Below, piece by piece: positions 20,901 through 31,721 of a stretch of DNA of 64,000 nucleotides. This stretch comes from Rhynchopus sp. YZ270_cl-10. Its lineage: Eukaryota; Euglenozoa; Diplonemea; Diplonemida; Diplonemidae. The translations under genes and the position numbers were made by a program. The stretch is taken from positions 645,001 through 709,000 of the forward strand of contig OZ037903.1 in NCBI GenBank assembly GCA_964035575.1. Direction: 5' to 3'. Below the pieces are notes generated by a model. The model saw only the letters and a program-made list of their open reading frames with translations. It was not told where the DNA came from and ran no database searches. Numbering within the stretch: the stretch's first letter is position 1; each line of letters starts with the position of its first letter.

Positions 20901-22268
20901 ATGGCTTCAATTATGTCGACAGGGACTCCGGAAGCTAGAACGATTTATGTGAGTAATGTGAAGGAGGAGGTGACGAAGGACCATTTGGACAGATTGTTTT
21001 CTTCTGCTGGAGTGACCGAAGAGGTCTCGCTGATGGAAGGAGAAGGGGCTGAGGCAATTTGGCAGATTGTCTTTGAAACCGAAGCAGAAGCAAAACACGC
21101 GCTTCTCATGAACATGATGCAGTTTGCTGGCCTTCCCATCGAAGTCCGCTCCAAGCAACAGGTTCTCCAAAACGATGCTGCAGAAGAACGCAAACACAGC
21201 ACCGCCCTGACCCTCGCCGATGAACAGGATATGGCGCAAATCTCCCTCGCAGCATTGCAGCAATCCCAAGGACCTACCCAAGCTCAGAAGGATGTATATG
21301 CAGGGGTTCCTGGTGCAGGGATCACCCCGCAGCTTATTGAAATGATCAAGGAACATCCGGATCGGGCGAAACAATTGATTCCATTGATCCAGCAGAACCC
21401 GACAGCGTCTGCTGGGGATTTGGGGATTTTGAATATGTTGACAGAATTTCATGCGAACCGAGCCTCGCAGGCTGCAGAGCTGCGTGCTGCAGAGCAGAAG
21501 GCGGAGTTGGAAAGGAAAGTGGAGGATGAGAAGAGACGGAGAAAAGAACTGGAGGCGCAGATCAGCAAGCTTGAACGGCTTGAGCGTGAGAGGAAGCGGG
21601 AACGCAAGCGGAGCAGCAGTGCACACAGCTCACCCGAAACCCGCCCAAAGAAGAAACCCCGCAAATCCTCCGACGACAAAGTACAATGGGAGTCCAAATC
21701 CGTTACCCCCACCCCCGGACCCCCAAACACCACCCCCGAAGTCGATAAGGACTACGCAACCGACAAAGAGTCGCGCCACATCTACATCGTATACCCTGCA
21801 TCACTCAAGGCACCACCCATGGCAACGGTGCGGCCCATCTTTGAAAAGCTTGGTACTCTTACTGACCTGAAGGTCTCGAAGTCAAAGAACTCCGTGTTCG
21901 CCTCTATCGACAAAAACGTATCAGATGCGGATCTCGAAAAGCTTCAATCAGATGAGCTCTTTAAAGGGACTGCTGTGCAGCGTGCTCGCACCGCCTATGG
22001 ACCGTACCTCAAGAGTGATAAGGAAGGTACTCCACCACCGAAGGACAAACCTGACCAAAAACGTGAACCGGAACGCAGCGAGAGAGAAAGAGAAGACAGG
22101 GACAGACGTGACAGAGACAGACGCGACCGAGACAGAAGAGACGACCGAGACTATGACAGACGGGATCGTGACAGAAGGGATGACAGGGACCGTGACAGAC
22201 GAGGGGGAGGAGGTGACAGAAGAGACAGACGCGACGACAGAGATGACAGATACAGCAGACGGCGGTAA
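20901..22268 (+). CDS. SR-like RNA-binding protein with two RRM-type domains
   Basis: Single exon, 455 residues. The N-terminal domain (about 12-88) has the RNP2-type strand TIYVSNV and the length of an RRM, with a degenerate RNP1. Residues 110-200 include a helical segment (GAGITPQLIEMIKEHPDRAKQLIPLIQQ). Residues 200-235 form a charged coiled coil with an Arg/Lys-rich end (KRERKRSSS). A second, atypical RRM-like segment (about 290-360) starts HIYIVYP. The C-terminal 75 residues are almost wholly Arg/Asp/Glu (DRDRRDRDRRD pattern), as in RD/RS-type splicing factors. A nuclear role in pre-mRNA splicing or 3'-end processing is inferred from this architecture. I cannot assign an orthologue. An alternative start is the Met at residue 5. 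Confidence 0.8.
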   Translation: MASIMSTGTPEARTIYVSNVKEEVTKDHLDRLFSSAGVTEEVSLMEGEGAEAIWQIVFETEAEAKHALLMNMMQFAGLPIEVRSKQQVLQNDAAEERKHSTALTLADEQDMAQISLAALQQSQGPTQAQKDVYAGVPGAGITPQLIEMIKEHPDRAKQLIPLIQQNPTASAGDLGILNMLTEFHANRASQAAELRAAEQKAELERKVEDEKRRRKELEAQISKLERLERERKRERKRSSSAHSSPETRPKKKPRKSSDDKVQWESKSVTPTPGPPNTTPEVDKDYATDKESRHIYIVYPASLKAPPMATVRPIFEKLGTLTDLKVSKSKNSVFASIDKNVSDADLEKLQSDELFKGTAVQRARTAYGPYLKSDKEGTPPPKDKPDQKREPERSEREREDRDRRDRDRRDRDRRDDRDYDRRDRDRRDDRDRDRRGGGGDRRDRRDDRDDRYSRRR

Positions 22269-23078
22269 GGTGGAGGGGGGCAGCTATGGAAGGCACCCCA
22301 AAGACAGAGGGGAAACGAACAGCAAGGCACACACAACGCGCATACACAACCATACACAAACCACACCACACAAACAAACCCCCTTTTGAAGAAAAAAAAA
22401 ATCTGTTTTTTTCCCCCACAACACAACGCAGGGGTGAAAAGAATAAAGAAAAAAAATCTACACAAATAATTCTTATTCTTGAGGTGAACTATGTGTCGAT
22501 AACGCATTGCTTAGCACTCATGGACGATTTGGTTTTTTTTTTAATAGATTTTTTTTTTGTAAAAGTGTAGATAACATGTTTGTACGTAGTGGTCCGTCGC
22601 TGGCGCTGTTGCGAAGACTGCATTGAAAATAGAAGCTTTCGTCTGCCAGATCACCTCCGATAAACCGACACGCTGCGCTGTGCACCTAGCAACACCGAAG
22701 AAGCATCACCTAACACCCCCCGCGATTTTTTTTCTTTGAGAACCATCTTTTTCTGCTGGACGCAAAACCGGCGACGGATCGGAGCGAGAGACCTTTCGAC
22801 CTTTCGACCTTGCAACGATTAATGCGCAGACACAAAAAAAAAAATCCCTTTTTTTTGGCGTTTTTGCACAAAAAAAAAGCTTTTTTTTCTCCTCCTCCGC
22901 TCTGTGAAATAAGCTTGCCCCTGTAAATTTGCACAAAAATGCACAAAAAAAAAAGTTTAGCGGAACATGGGAAGAGAGGGAGGGGAGGGGATGGGTAGGT
23001 GGGGAGTGGGGGATGGACAACAATTTTTCAATTGGGGCTTGTGGGTGGGTGTGTGGTATGCTGTGGCAGTATTTTTTT

Positions 23079-23120
23079 AAGGTGACTAAGCACGAGAGGC
23101 TTAGGATCATCTTATAAACT
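23079..23120 (+). repeat. Family A hairpin element
   Basis: AAGGTGACTAAGC, six-base loop, GGCTTAGGATCATCTTATAA. It is the clearest consensus copy; the arms pair over about 15 bp. A second, more diverged copy follows at 23278-23310. Confidence 0.8.
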
Positions 23121-23277
23121 TTTCTTTTTTTTTTTTTTAGCTCCATTGAAAACCTTTTTGGGGGTTTTTTTCTGTTATGGAAGCGGCTGTATTGTGTGCG
23201 GGATATGTTTTTGGGGATGGAGTGAGTGAAGGGTGTGACCAATCTTGCCCACCTTCTCTCCACAATCTTTCTTAGTC

Positions 23278-23310
23278 TAAGATGCTCAAGAAACTGAGGT
23301 TCATCTTACA
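23278..23310 (+). repeat. Family A hairpin element
   Basis: TAAGATGCTCAAG and CTGAGGTTCATCTTACA form the two arms. It lies 158 bp after the preceding copy in the same orientation. Confidence 0.6.
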
Positions 23311-23553
23311 AAAAAAGCGATTAAAAAAAAATGCTATTTTTCCTTTGTGCTGTTAGGCACACAAAACTCAAAAAAAGCAACACAAAAAAAATCACAGTTT
23401 CTCTTGTCAAAGGGTGGGTAACAAAAAACAGTTAAAGTCTTCTTCCCCTCCCCTCACACTCATTTTTTCCCCCTAGATTTACGGATTACCAACTTTTCTA
23501 TTACCCATTTCGACTTTCCCTTTCAGTCAAAACACAACACAACAACCAACACA

Positions 23554-24725
23554 ATGTCTGACGGACGTGACATCTTCACCTCCATTGACGAGAACGCCAC
23601 CGGCGCTGTCACTGCCGACGCCGTGAAGACATGGGTTTCCGCGAACGAGGAGAAGGTGCGTGGCCTGCTTGAGGCTGGCGCACAGTACTTTGCGGAGCAC
23701 TTTGACTCAAACACCGCCGACGTGACTGCAGAGGACTTCTGCGAGGTGTGGAAGAAGGCGTCTGCTGCGCAGGAGCTGGCCAAGATTGTGCCTGGAGTGG
23801 GGGCAAAGGACAAGAGCGAGCTCCCGCCTACCTCCTACACAGAGTTTGTGCCTGAGGACGCGAACTTCAAGTTCACTCTTGGACATCAGGAGATGACGCG
23901 TGTGATGAAGGAGCTGGAGGCCATCTTCCGCTCGCAGCCCTGCGACTGGCTGCCTGTGGAGGCCATGGGCAACCTGCTCTCCCAGGAGCTTGGCTACGAA
24001 GACGTTGCAGAGTTCGAGGATGCCCTGGAGGGTGAGTTCAGCGAGTTCGTGAAGGGTCTCCCCAACGCAGAGCTCAGCACCAACGAGCGTGGCACACCCG
24101 TCCTCCGCCTCAAGCAGGAGGTCATGGGACCCCCCCGCAAGATGATCCTCCAAGTCACCGAGCGCAAGCACCTCTGGTACGTCCTCATGCAGGCTGAGGA
24201 CGCGCGTATCACCCTCCCGGAGATTGAGTTTGAATTCCAGCCCATGGGAGAGCGTAAGATTGACACGGTATGTATTTTTCTCTGTTCCTCACATATGCAG
24301 TGTGATGATAACCCATCCATATGGGCTACACTGTACAACCTTTATTGTCCTTTCAATCTCATCCTTGCTCAAATATGATATGATTCCATACACCGAACAG
24401 CAAAATTTTAGAATTTTTCGGGGGGCAAAACAAGATGGACCATGTTTCCCCTGAATCACGGTATATCAAACCCATTATCAAATCACAGATCTACAACCAC
24501 ATCGGATCTGCTGTGTGGAACCTCGGGGAGTACGTGAGAACGGCAGGCCTCGTGGAGGACACGGAGAACAAGATTATGGACACTATCCTGCTTCTGAACA
24601 AGATGCTTGACGTGGAGCACCCGTTCACAGTGGTGCTGGAGGACCCTACGTCCAGAAGTCTGTGGCAGCCTGCTGATGAGGTGAAGACTGAGTACATCGG
24701 AACCAACCAAGCGCAAGCAGCGTAA
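23554..24725 (+). CDS. ZPR1-like protein with degenerate EF-hand N-terminus and no zinc finger
   Basis: Exons 23554-24267 and 24489-24725 are joined in phase 0 over a 221-nt GTATGT...CAG intron; 316 residues. The C-terminal third follows the ZPR1 beta-domain and helical hairpin: VLMQAEDARITLPEIEFEF aligns with the KSETAxVxIPELELE motif, then a TTVEGLL-like helix (KIDTIYNHIGSAVWN), and HPFTVVLEDPTSRSLW aligns with pFTLILDDPAGNSYI. ZPR1 proteins assist eEF1A biogenesis and other nuclear-cytoplasmic processes. The two Cys4 fingers that normally precede this region are absent. The N-terminus has two degenerate EF-hand-like loops (starting D12 in DENATGAVT, and DSNTADVT). The family call rests on the C-terminal motifs; function of this short form is unknown. 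Confidence 0.7.
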
Positions 24726-25782
24726 AGCAAGCGCAGGTAGACAAGGTTTTTGATACTGCCCCTCCCCCTCCTCACAAACATACACCCTCCGCTAATGACT
24801 CTTCCTCCTCTTCTCAAGCTAGCCTCTAGGTTTATTTCATTTGATGTCTGCCGGTTGCCCCCGTTGGTCTATCTCAAAACCATGCTATTCAGTTTTTTTT
24901 GAAAGCATGAAAAAAGGGGGGGCGAACCAAACCACATCACGTCAACAAAAAAGTTATCAGTGGAAATATGGAAAACACGATAAGTGCTGTAGGTGGTTCT
25001 TCGCAGAAGAAGAAAAAAAAATGTCGACACAACAAAAAAAAAAAATGGTTCAACAAAGGGTAAAGAGTTCAATAATTGCACGCCAATAAAAAATGATAAG
25101 TTAGAGAATAAAACAAACCCTTGGAATGCTAAAAAAAACCTGCTGTCGGCATGATTCAAAGAAATGGGCTAACCAAATTAAACACAAAATACACTGTATC
25201 GAGGAAGAGTAGTGCTTCTCGTTACTATTTTTTTTCTTTTTTTTGAATCAGACATCGACAGTGTTGTTTAATAGCATTTTTTTTTTCGTTTTGATTGCGT
25301 GCTTTTATCCCTCTTTTTTTGTTTGATCCTGTGTTTTCCCCCCCCTAGTTAAGGGGGTAGGGTTGTGTAGTTAGTCATCTTTGTCAAAAAAATAAAAATG
25401 TTTTCTGGTCTTCCCCCCCCTTGCCATTTCCCCCGCTACCCCATCAATAGCAAAAGGCACCTACCCCCCTTACTCCCCCCACCCTCAGCAACGAAGTTTT
25501 CCAAAAAAAAAAAATATCCCCATTTCCCCTTTTTGTCCAAAAAATCAAAAATAAAAACTTGGTGGTGGACACCCATACGGAGTGTAGGGAAAGACCCACT
25601 TGGTCTGATGTCTCGGAATTTGCGTTCAATGCGTACTTCAACTCATTCGTCAAGCACAACTGGGGGGAAAGGGGTCAACTGGTTGGGACGAAAACCAGAT
25701 GAAAGGTTGAGAAAGGAAAAAATGCTTTCCATTCACTCCCACATCCCTCCCCAGCACTCATAAACCTATACACATCACCAAT
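24726..25782. other. Intergenic spacer
   Basis: No gene or repeat-family member recognised. It holds homopolymer tracts and a C-rich segment (25410-25500) before the cyclophilin gene. Confidence 0.6.
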
Positions 25783-26427
25783 ATGCTGCACAGAGCCCTT
25801 CTCGTTGCGGCCCTCATCGGGACCTGCTACAGTGAAGAGGAGGTCGTCGCTGTGATGGAGGAGGCCGCTGCTGTCCCGAACATCTTCATCCCCGATGTGT
25901 ACCAGGTTGTGATGGAGACCGACATTCTGGTGGATGGGCGTCTGCAGGATATTGTATTGAACATTACCTCCGCTTTTGCGCCGCTGGGTACCGAGCAGTT
26001 GTACAAAGCGGTGAAGGACCACTTTTATGATGGGTCCGCATTTTTCAGGGTGGTGCCGGACTTTGTGATTCAGTTTGGGATTGCGGCGGAGCCGGCGATG
26101 ACACAGAAGTGGTCTGTTCCGATTCTTGACGACCCTGTCGAGGTGTCCAACGAAGAAGGCACCATCACCTTCGCCACTGCCGGACCCGACACCCGCACCA
26201 CCCAGCTCTTTATCAACTACCAGGACAACAAGCAGCTTGACCTCCAGGGCTTTGCACCCCTCGGCCAGGTGGTCCAGGGCATGGAGGCACTCAAGGCAGC
26301 CTACAACCCTACCCCCGGCAAGCCCGGAGGTGTGGACCAGCTGAAATACGAGAAGAGCGGAAACGTTTGGCTCAAATCCAAGGTCCCCAAGATCAACACC
26401 ATCACCCGCGCTTACATCCGTGAATAG
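25783..26427 (+). CDS. Secreted or ER-lumen cyclophilin-type peptidyl-prolyl isomerase
   Basis: Single exon, 214 residues. Residues 1-17 form a signal peptide (MLHRALLVAALIGTCYS). The cyclophilin domain spans about 38-200. It shows FFRVVPDFVIQFG (the catalytic Arg and following Phe of the family), GTITFATAGPDTRTTQLFI (the NAGPNTNGSQFFI motif) and GFAPLGQVVQGMEAL (the hVVFGKVVEGM motif). Trp121 and His126 of the CypA pocket are not conserved, so cyclosporin sensitivity is doubtful. There is no KDEL-type retention signal (the end is AYIRE), so secretion or a secretory-compartment location is inferred. It would catalyse proline cis-trans isomerisation during protein folding. The start is the Met directly before the signal peptide. 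Confidence 0.88.
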   Translation: MLHRALLVAALIGTCYSEEEVVAVMEEAAAVPNIFIPDVYQVVMETDILVDGRLQDIVLNITSAFAPLGTEQLYKAVKDHFYDGSAFFRVVPDFVIQFGIAAEPAMTQKWSVPILDDPVEVSNEEGTITFATAGPDTRTTQLFINYQDNKQLDLQGFAPLGQVVQGMEALKAAYNPTPGKPGGVDQLKYEKSGNVWLKSKVPKINTITRAYIRE

Positions 26428-26960
26428 GAAGAAAAAATAATTGAGGGAAAGGAAGCAAGACGAATGCTATGAGACGGGGGTGGGTGGGGGGGTGGGGGGT
26501 CGCATTTTTTTGTGAAAAGTACCGACTGCAAAAAAGAAAAAAGGGGAAAAAAGTGTAACCTATCGTCATAGTGTTGCTCATAGGACAATAAGAAAGTTTC
26601 TTTTTTGTAAAAACAAAGCAGAAAAAGATAGAGGCCGAAATAATTCCGGAAAAATCCGGCAATGATAGCCATCATTCTGCTGCAGCGGCTTTTCAAAATA
26701 TTTTTTTTTGGGAAGGTGGATAGGGGTGGGGGGGGTGGATTTTTGTGAAATGATCAACATTTCAAATTTTGTTCAAACAAAGATTTGTATTGCCTTATTC
26801 CCCTCAACAGATTTTTTTTTTTTTTGCTGAAGCTCTTCGGACAAATGGAACTTTTCCCCCCACCCTTCGCCAATCAGCTCAGCGTATGAAAAAAAAGAAA
26901 AAGAAAATCCCTCCCTCGCCCACGGTTTCTCTCCAGTCCCCATTCCATGTTTCTTTTAAG
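26428..26960. other. Intergenic spacer
   Basis: Low-complexity, AT-rich sequence with G-runs; no feature recognised. Confidence 0.6.
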
Positions 26961-27237
26961 GGATAAGGACAGTCTGGCCCACTACGTTTGACTTTTGGAC
27001 AGTATGGGCCCAACATGTTTCGATAAAGACAGTTCAGCCCCAAACGTTTGTAAAAAAGACAGTTCAGACCCAAAACGTTTGTAAAAAAGACAGTTCAGAC
27101 CCAAAACGTTTGCAAAAAAGACAGTTCAGACCCAAAACGTTTGCAAAAAAGACAGTTCAGACCCAGGCAGCTGCACCCACCTGAGCCCAAAAATGCCACC
27201 CCTGGGTGGGTCTTGGGCACGGCTATCACCGTGCGCT

Positions 27238-27405
27238 GGTCAGAGGTCTGACCAGATACCTGGTCATTTGACCAGGTATACCTGGTCAGACCACCTGGTC
27301 ATGACCAGGAAAACCTGGTCAGATGACCAGGTATTTGGTCACATTTACCGGTACGTACCCAGGCGACCAGGTGCCTAGGTACCCAGGTACACGGTACACT
27401 GGTGT
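27238..27405. repeat. Palindromic ACCTGGTCA / TGACCAGGT cluster
   Basis: Ten or more alternating ACCTGGTCA and TGACCAGGT half-sites in both orientations, ending in GGTACC-rich sequence. It could fold into several alternative hairpins. It sits in the subterminal region of the TIR element. Confidence 0.75.
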
Positions 27406-28100
27406 ACAAGAAAAAAAGTCGTGAAAGAGCAACCACAGCTCCACATGACAAACACAAAAGTGTCCAGTCACGTGGGGCATTCATGCACTGAGGAGATAAT
27501 GATCCAACAATTTACAAGAAAGATTACTTAACCTACTGCTGGAAGTTGCCAGGTCGTAGTAACACACAAAGTGTGCCTCCGTTCGGGAATACCGGATATT
27601 CTAGAGACCAAAAAGGCCTCTTCCGCTAGTCAAGGTAGAACCGAGTGAACGGCCCAAGACCCCCGTGGAGAAGTTAAATGTTGTAATGCTATCAAGTACA
27701 AACTGCGACCACTGTCTTACCCTCCTCAATGCATGGTGGAAGATGTCTTTGACAACAAATATCCTGTACCCAGGTACCCATATTCCCAGACCCACGCAGT
27801 ACCACGTCGCAGTACGCAAAATTTACCACCAGACCCTGTCTTCGTGCACCTTAAGTACAACGCCGCACAAGCGTTGGACTCAGAGGAATGTCTGCTGTGT
27901 AGTGTATCAAACATGAGAACCAACTCCCAGAAACAAGGGGCGCCTTTTGGCGGGCGTTGTTGAGGGTGTTTGGGGTGCAAAGTTTTCCACAATTTTGATG
28001 CTAGATAGATATTATAACAAAGAGAATTCAGAACAAAACAACACCCTGCCCCATACACACTAAATTGTCATACTTCAAGAGCATGCCTGGGCCAAAATTG
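27395..28100 (-). repeat. Shared element core, copy B
   Basis: Reverse-complement match to 12781-13787, but without its 260-bp internal segment. It includes CCAGTCACGTGGGGCATTCA and GGCGCCTTTTGGCGGGC. Coding-like fragments (PPDPVFVHLKYNAA; NCDHCLTLL) are seen on the + strand. The family is not recognised. Confidence 0.75.
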
Positions 28101-28614
28101 TTGTGATCCAAATGAGTAAGGCCACCAACAAAGTCTTTTGGACTTTTTTGTTGCGTCGACTCTGGCAATTAGGGTACGTGTACGTGTGTACCTGCGTATC
28201 TGGGTGCTTGGGCACCCCAGTGCCAGATTCAGCGGGGGGTACCCCCGCGAACACCCCTCCCACCAGAAACCCGCAAACCCTCCCTACCGCTGCCTGGGTC
28301 TGAACTGTCTTTTTTGCAAACGTTTTGGGTCTGAACTGTCTTTTTTGCAAACGTTTTGGGTCTGAACTGTCTTTATCGAAACATGTTGGGCCCATACTGT
28401 CCAAAAGTCAAACGTAGTGGGCCAGACTGTCCTTATCCCTTCTTTTAAATTGTCTTTTGACTATTTTGTGTGCCTCAAAAAAAGATGTTTGGTTGCTCTC
28501 GTAGTAGCCAAAAGAATCAAATATTTTTTTTCGTTTTGCCTGAAGGTGATGTTGTTATTAGGCTTTTTGTCAGAACAATGTTTTGAGGTTATTTTTGTTC
28601 AAAATGTCAAAAAA

Positions 28615-28700
28615 AGTGGAGATTGCACATTTTTTTGTGGCAACGCAATGGGGCAACTACACTACTCCAACAATTTATCAAAAAAAAAAGCAAAAAAAAA
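28615..28700 (+). repeat. Family C short interspersed repeat
   Basis: GTGGAGATTGCACA, T-run, GTGGCAACGCAATGGGGC, AACTACACTACTCCAACA, ATTTATCA, long A-run. Nearly identical to 47158-47220, which lies in an intron of the EHD gene. The A-tail is SINE-like. Confidence 0.75.
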
Positions 28701-28897
28701 TTATGAATGGAAAATGCGTAGTGACGACACAACGGGATGGGGGGTGGGGTATTAGATAGGTTAACGAGGTCAATCTTCAATCCTTTCTTTCCCCCCCCTT
28801 TTTAAAATCTACAGAGCTCTCATCAGGCCAACCACAACGGCTCCAGGGATAAACCCCCCCGCCCCCCTATCCCCCCTGATATATGAGACTTTGTTGT

Positions 28898-28936
28898 AAG
28901 GTGGCTAAGTGTAATGCTTCGGTTCATCTTATAAAC
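28898..28936 (+). repeat. Family A hairpin element
   Basis: AAGGTGGCTAAG, then GTAATGCTTC, then GGTTCATCTTATAAAC; the right arm lacks part of the CTTAG block. Confidence 0.6.
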
Positions 28937-29437
28937 TTTTTGCTTTTTGTTTAAGTTTCCGTGTACATAAAATATGTTGGGGTACGATTGGGGGGAATCT
29001 GCCCCCCAAAATTATTATACCAACAATATTTTAGGTATTTTGTGTGAAACAACAGCATTTCACATTGTGAGATGCTGCACAACTGGTAAAGATGAATTAG
29101 TATACCAACCAAAACAAAATGCAGTTTTTTTTCTTTTCTCTTTTTCTTCCAGTCATCTGGGGCGTCGTTCACTGATCCAACAAACCCTTCCTCCTCCTCC
29201 TCTTCCTCCTCCCTTTTTTTAAAAGCAGCGTTTTCACCTTCGTTCGGTGAGGCGTAACTTTTGCTTATATCCTTTTATGCTCGCAAGATATAAAAAAAAA
29301 CACAATGAAGCCTTCGTTTTTTTGAAAAAATATACCTTTATTTCGTCCCTTTGCTTTCCATCCCTGCAAGATAGACCCGAAATACCAGGAGTCCTTACGA
29401 ACTTTTCCCCACTACACTTTTCAACTTCCTTTTATTT

Positions 29438-29480
29438 AAGGTGACTAAGCAAACAAAGGCTTAGGCTCATCTTACCAACT
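29438..29480 (+). repeat. Family A hairpin element preceded by a family B-type CAACTTC
   Basis: AAGGTGACTAAGC, AAACAAA loop, GGCTTAGGCTCATCTTACC. It directly follows TTTTCAACTTCCTTTTATTT, as family B precedes A at 41438-41530 and 43627-43708. Confidence 0.75.
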
Positions 29481-30000
29481 TATTCTCTGAGTTGAGTGTG
29501 TGTGGGAGGGAATTTAAGGTAGAGGAACAATGTAAAATTTCCCGTAAAAAACCTGCGTTAATTTTCCACAAAAATGCGCGATTTTCAGCACTGTTTAGCA
29601 ACAGGTCTGGAAAAATGTGCTTTCTCTCCAGTCGGTATCTTTTTTTATCTTTGCCGCATGGTTGTATATTAAATGCTGCTAGCGTATAGGTTCTCAATAC
29701 ATACGTGTCTTCAAAGATATCCTCCCCATTGTTCAGTTTTGGGGTAAATTTGGAAATCTATTCATTTAAAAAAAAAAAACTGAAACGAGCTTGTCGACTT
29801 CATTGCACAATTTGACAGTTATGACAGTTCCCCTTTATTTTTTTGAAATCCGAAATAAAACAAAAACGAAACAAAAAACTGGTACGAAAAAAATAGCGAA
29901 AAGACAGTAACGGTGAAATCCCGCAGAAAAACAAAAATATAACAAAACGGAAAAAGGGTCAAAATTCGATAAAACAAAGCAAAAAAACAAACAAAAAGCC

Positions 30001-30060
30001 TGACAGTGAAGACTGTTTGCACGGTAGCTACACTAACCCCAACTTTATCAAAAAAAAAAG
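30001..30060 (+). repeat. Family C short interspersed repeat
   Basis: TGACAGTGAAGACTGTTTGC, ACGGTAGCTACACTAACCCC, AACTTTATCA, A-run. The first 17 bases match the intronic copy at 47581. Confidence 0.7.
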
Positions 30061-30516
30061 GTGTGTGAGCGACAAAATGATAAAACAGGCAGTGTTACAG
30101 CTTTATTTATCCACTCTCGATGTCTCTCCTTTTTTTTTCTCTCTCCCCGAAACTTTTTTCTTTTTTTTTTTTTTTGCACAAACAAAGAAAATGAACAGAT
30201 AGCGCAGCTTTCACCTTTATACACCCCCCCTCCTACTCATCCCTTGGGTTAGCTATGAAGAAATAACCTCAAAATCACTGATTCCCCTATGTAGTGCAGT
30301 TGCAGCTCTGTGTGATTTACACTTCGCGAGTTGTTCACGTAACAGTTGGGGTTTTAAAATAGCCCGTAACCACTGCACTGCTCTGCCCCACCCACACTAC
30401 CCACACACTTTCATTTTTCGTGGTGTTCAGGAATAAAGTTTAACACACACACAAAAGACCGGTTGCGTCCCACCCCACCCCCGGAGAAGGGTTGGAACCT
30501 CTCTGCCGTCGCAAGG

Positions 30517-31721
30517 ATGTCGTCAGGGGCCATCAATGTCGATGCAATCATCACAAAGTTGTTAGGGGTCAAGGGCTCAAAGACTAACAAGCCCGTGTTA
30601 CTGAGTGAAGGTGAGGTGCGTGCTCTGGTGCTTCGGAGCCGTGAAATTTTCATGAGCCAAAGTCCGCTTCTTGAGCTTGAAGCCCCGCTCAAGGTATGTC
30701 ATAATTACCATTACTATTAACCGTTTCAACTTCCTTTCATCCCCCCACCCTCTACACCCCTACCCCTCAGGTGTGCGGTGACGTCCACGGACAATATTAC
30801 GACCTGCTGCGTCTGTTCGACCACGGTGGCTTCCCGCCGGATGCGAACTACATATTCCTGGGAGACTACGTCGACCGTGGAAAGAACTCCCTGGAGACAG
30901 CGTGCCTGTTGTTAGCGTACAAGATCAAGTTCCCCGAGAACTTTTTCCTGCTCCGTGGCAACCACGAGTGTGCGAGTATCAACCGCATCTACGGGTTCTA
31001 CGACGACTGCAAGCGTCGCTACAACATCAAATTGTGGAAGGCCTTCACCGACACCTTCAACTGCTTCCCTGTCGCAGCCGTCATTGACGAGAAGATCTTC
31101 TGTATGCACGGTGGACTCTCACCCGAGCTCGACAACATGGACCAAATTAGAAATATCAGACGTCCGGTCGATGTGCCAGACCAGGGGCTCATCTGCGATC
31201 TTCTGTGGGGAGATCCGGAGGAGGGTATTATGGGGTATGTGTTGTGACAATGTGGTAATATGTTGGACCAATGTATAATAATAATAAACACCACCACCAC
31301 CACCACAGATGGGGCGAGAACGACCGTGGAGTGTCATTCACGTTCGGGGCAGACGTTGTGGAGAAGTTCTTGAGGCGCCACGACTTCGATTTGATATGCC
31401 GTGCGCACCAGGTTGTGGAGGATGGATACCAGTTCTTCGCACAGCGCCAGCTCATTACACTGTTCTCCGCACCGAACTACTGTGGAGAATTCGACAACTC
31501 TGCTGCCATCATGAGCATCGATCAAACACTCATGTGCTCCTTCCAAATTCTTAAAGCGCAGGTATGTTTCAGAGAGTTTCATTTTTGTTTGGTAATATGG
31601 CCGTTTTAGCAATTCTTTAAGTTTTTCTTATGTTCCCGAATGGGACCCAAATGGATTTAACACCAACACACCAACACATCAATACAACAACACAACACAG
31701 GTGAAGAAGCCGAGATTCTGA
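30517..31721 (+). CDS. Serine/threonine protein phosphatase PP1 catalytic subunit
   Basis: Four exons (30517-30693, 30771-31234, 31309-31561, 31701-31721) give 304 residues; all three introns are GTATGT...CAG. Every PPP-family signature is intact: GDVHGQ, GDYVDRG, LRGNHE, HGG, and [11 protein letters not shown] near the C-terminus. PP1-specific stretches are present ([57 protein letters not shown]). It would be the metal-dependent Ser/Thr phosphatase core that works with regulatory subunits. The N-terminus ([16 protein letters not shown]) and the short C-terminal tail (VKKPRF) make it slightly shorter than animal PP1; the tail lacks the TPPR phosphosite. The third intron contains a (CAC)n run before its acceptor. 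Confidence 0.97.

Larger units (their letters stand above)
22269..23553. other. Intergenic spacer with family A hairpins
   Basis: No gene is supported. It contains family A hairpins at 23079-23120 and 23278-23310. A segment at 22611-22636 (GCGAAGACTGCATTGAAAAT, then AGAAG) is nearly repeated at 61271-61296 inside an intron. Homopolymers are abundant. Confidence 0.6.
26961..28441. mobile_element. TIR element with 31-bp subterminal repeats (about 1.48 kb)
   Basis: The ends are AAGGGATAAGGACAGTCTGG and its inverse complement, and the inverted match extends over about 150 bp. CTTTT occurs on both flanks, a probable 5-bp target duplication. The left arm has about five copies of a 31-bp unit starting GACAGTTCAGACCCAAAACG; the right arm has at least two inverted copies. 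The centre holds a CCTGGTCA-rich palindromic zone (27238-27405) and a core shared with the 9.7-14 kb element. No transposase gene is seen, so it looks non-autonomous. Confidence 0.85.
28442..30516. other. Intergenic spacer rich in short repeats
   Basis: No gene is supported before PP1. It contains family C copies (28615-28700, 30001-30060), family A copies (28898-28936, 29438-29480) and a small hairpin (29224-29266, TTCACCTTCGTTCGGTGAGG). Confidence 0.6.

Noticed and set aside
24841-25089. Small frames in the 24.7-25.8 kb spacer as genes
   Set aside because: Lys- or Phe-rich translations of homopolymer DNA without splice or domain support.
27026-27165. Regularly spaced 31-bp repeats as a CRISPR-like array
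   Set aside because: Units are directly adjacent with no unique spacers, inverted at the other end of a TIR element, and in a eukaryotic genome.
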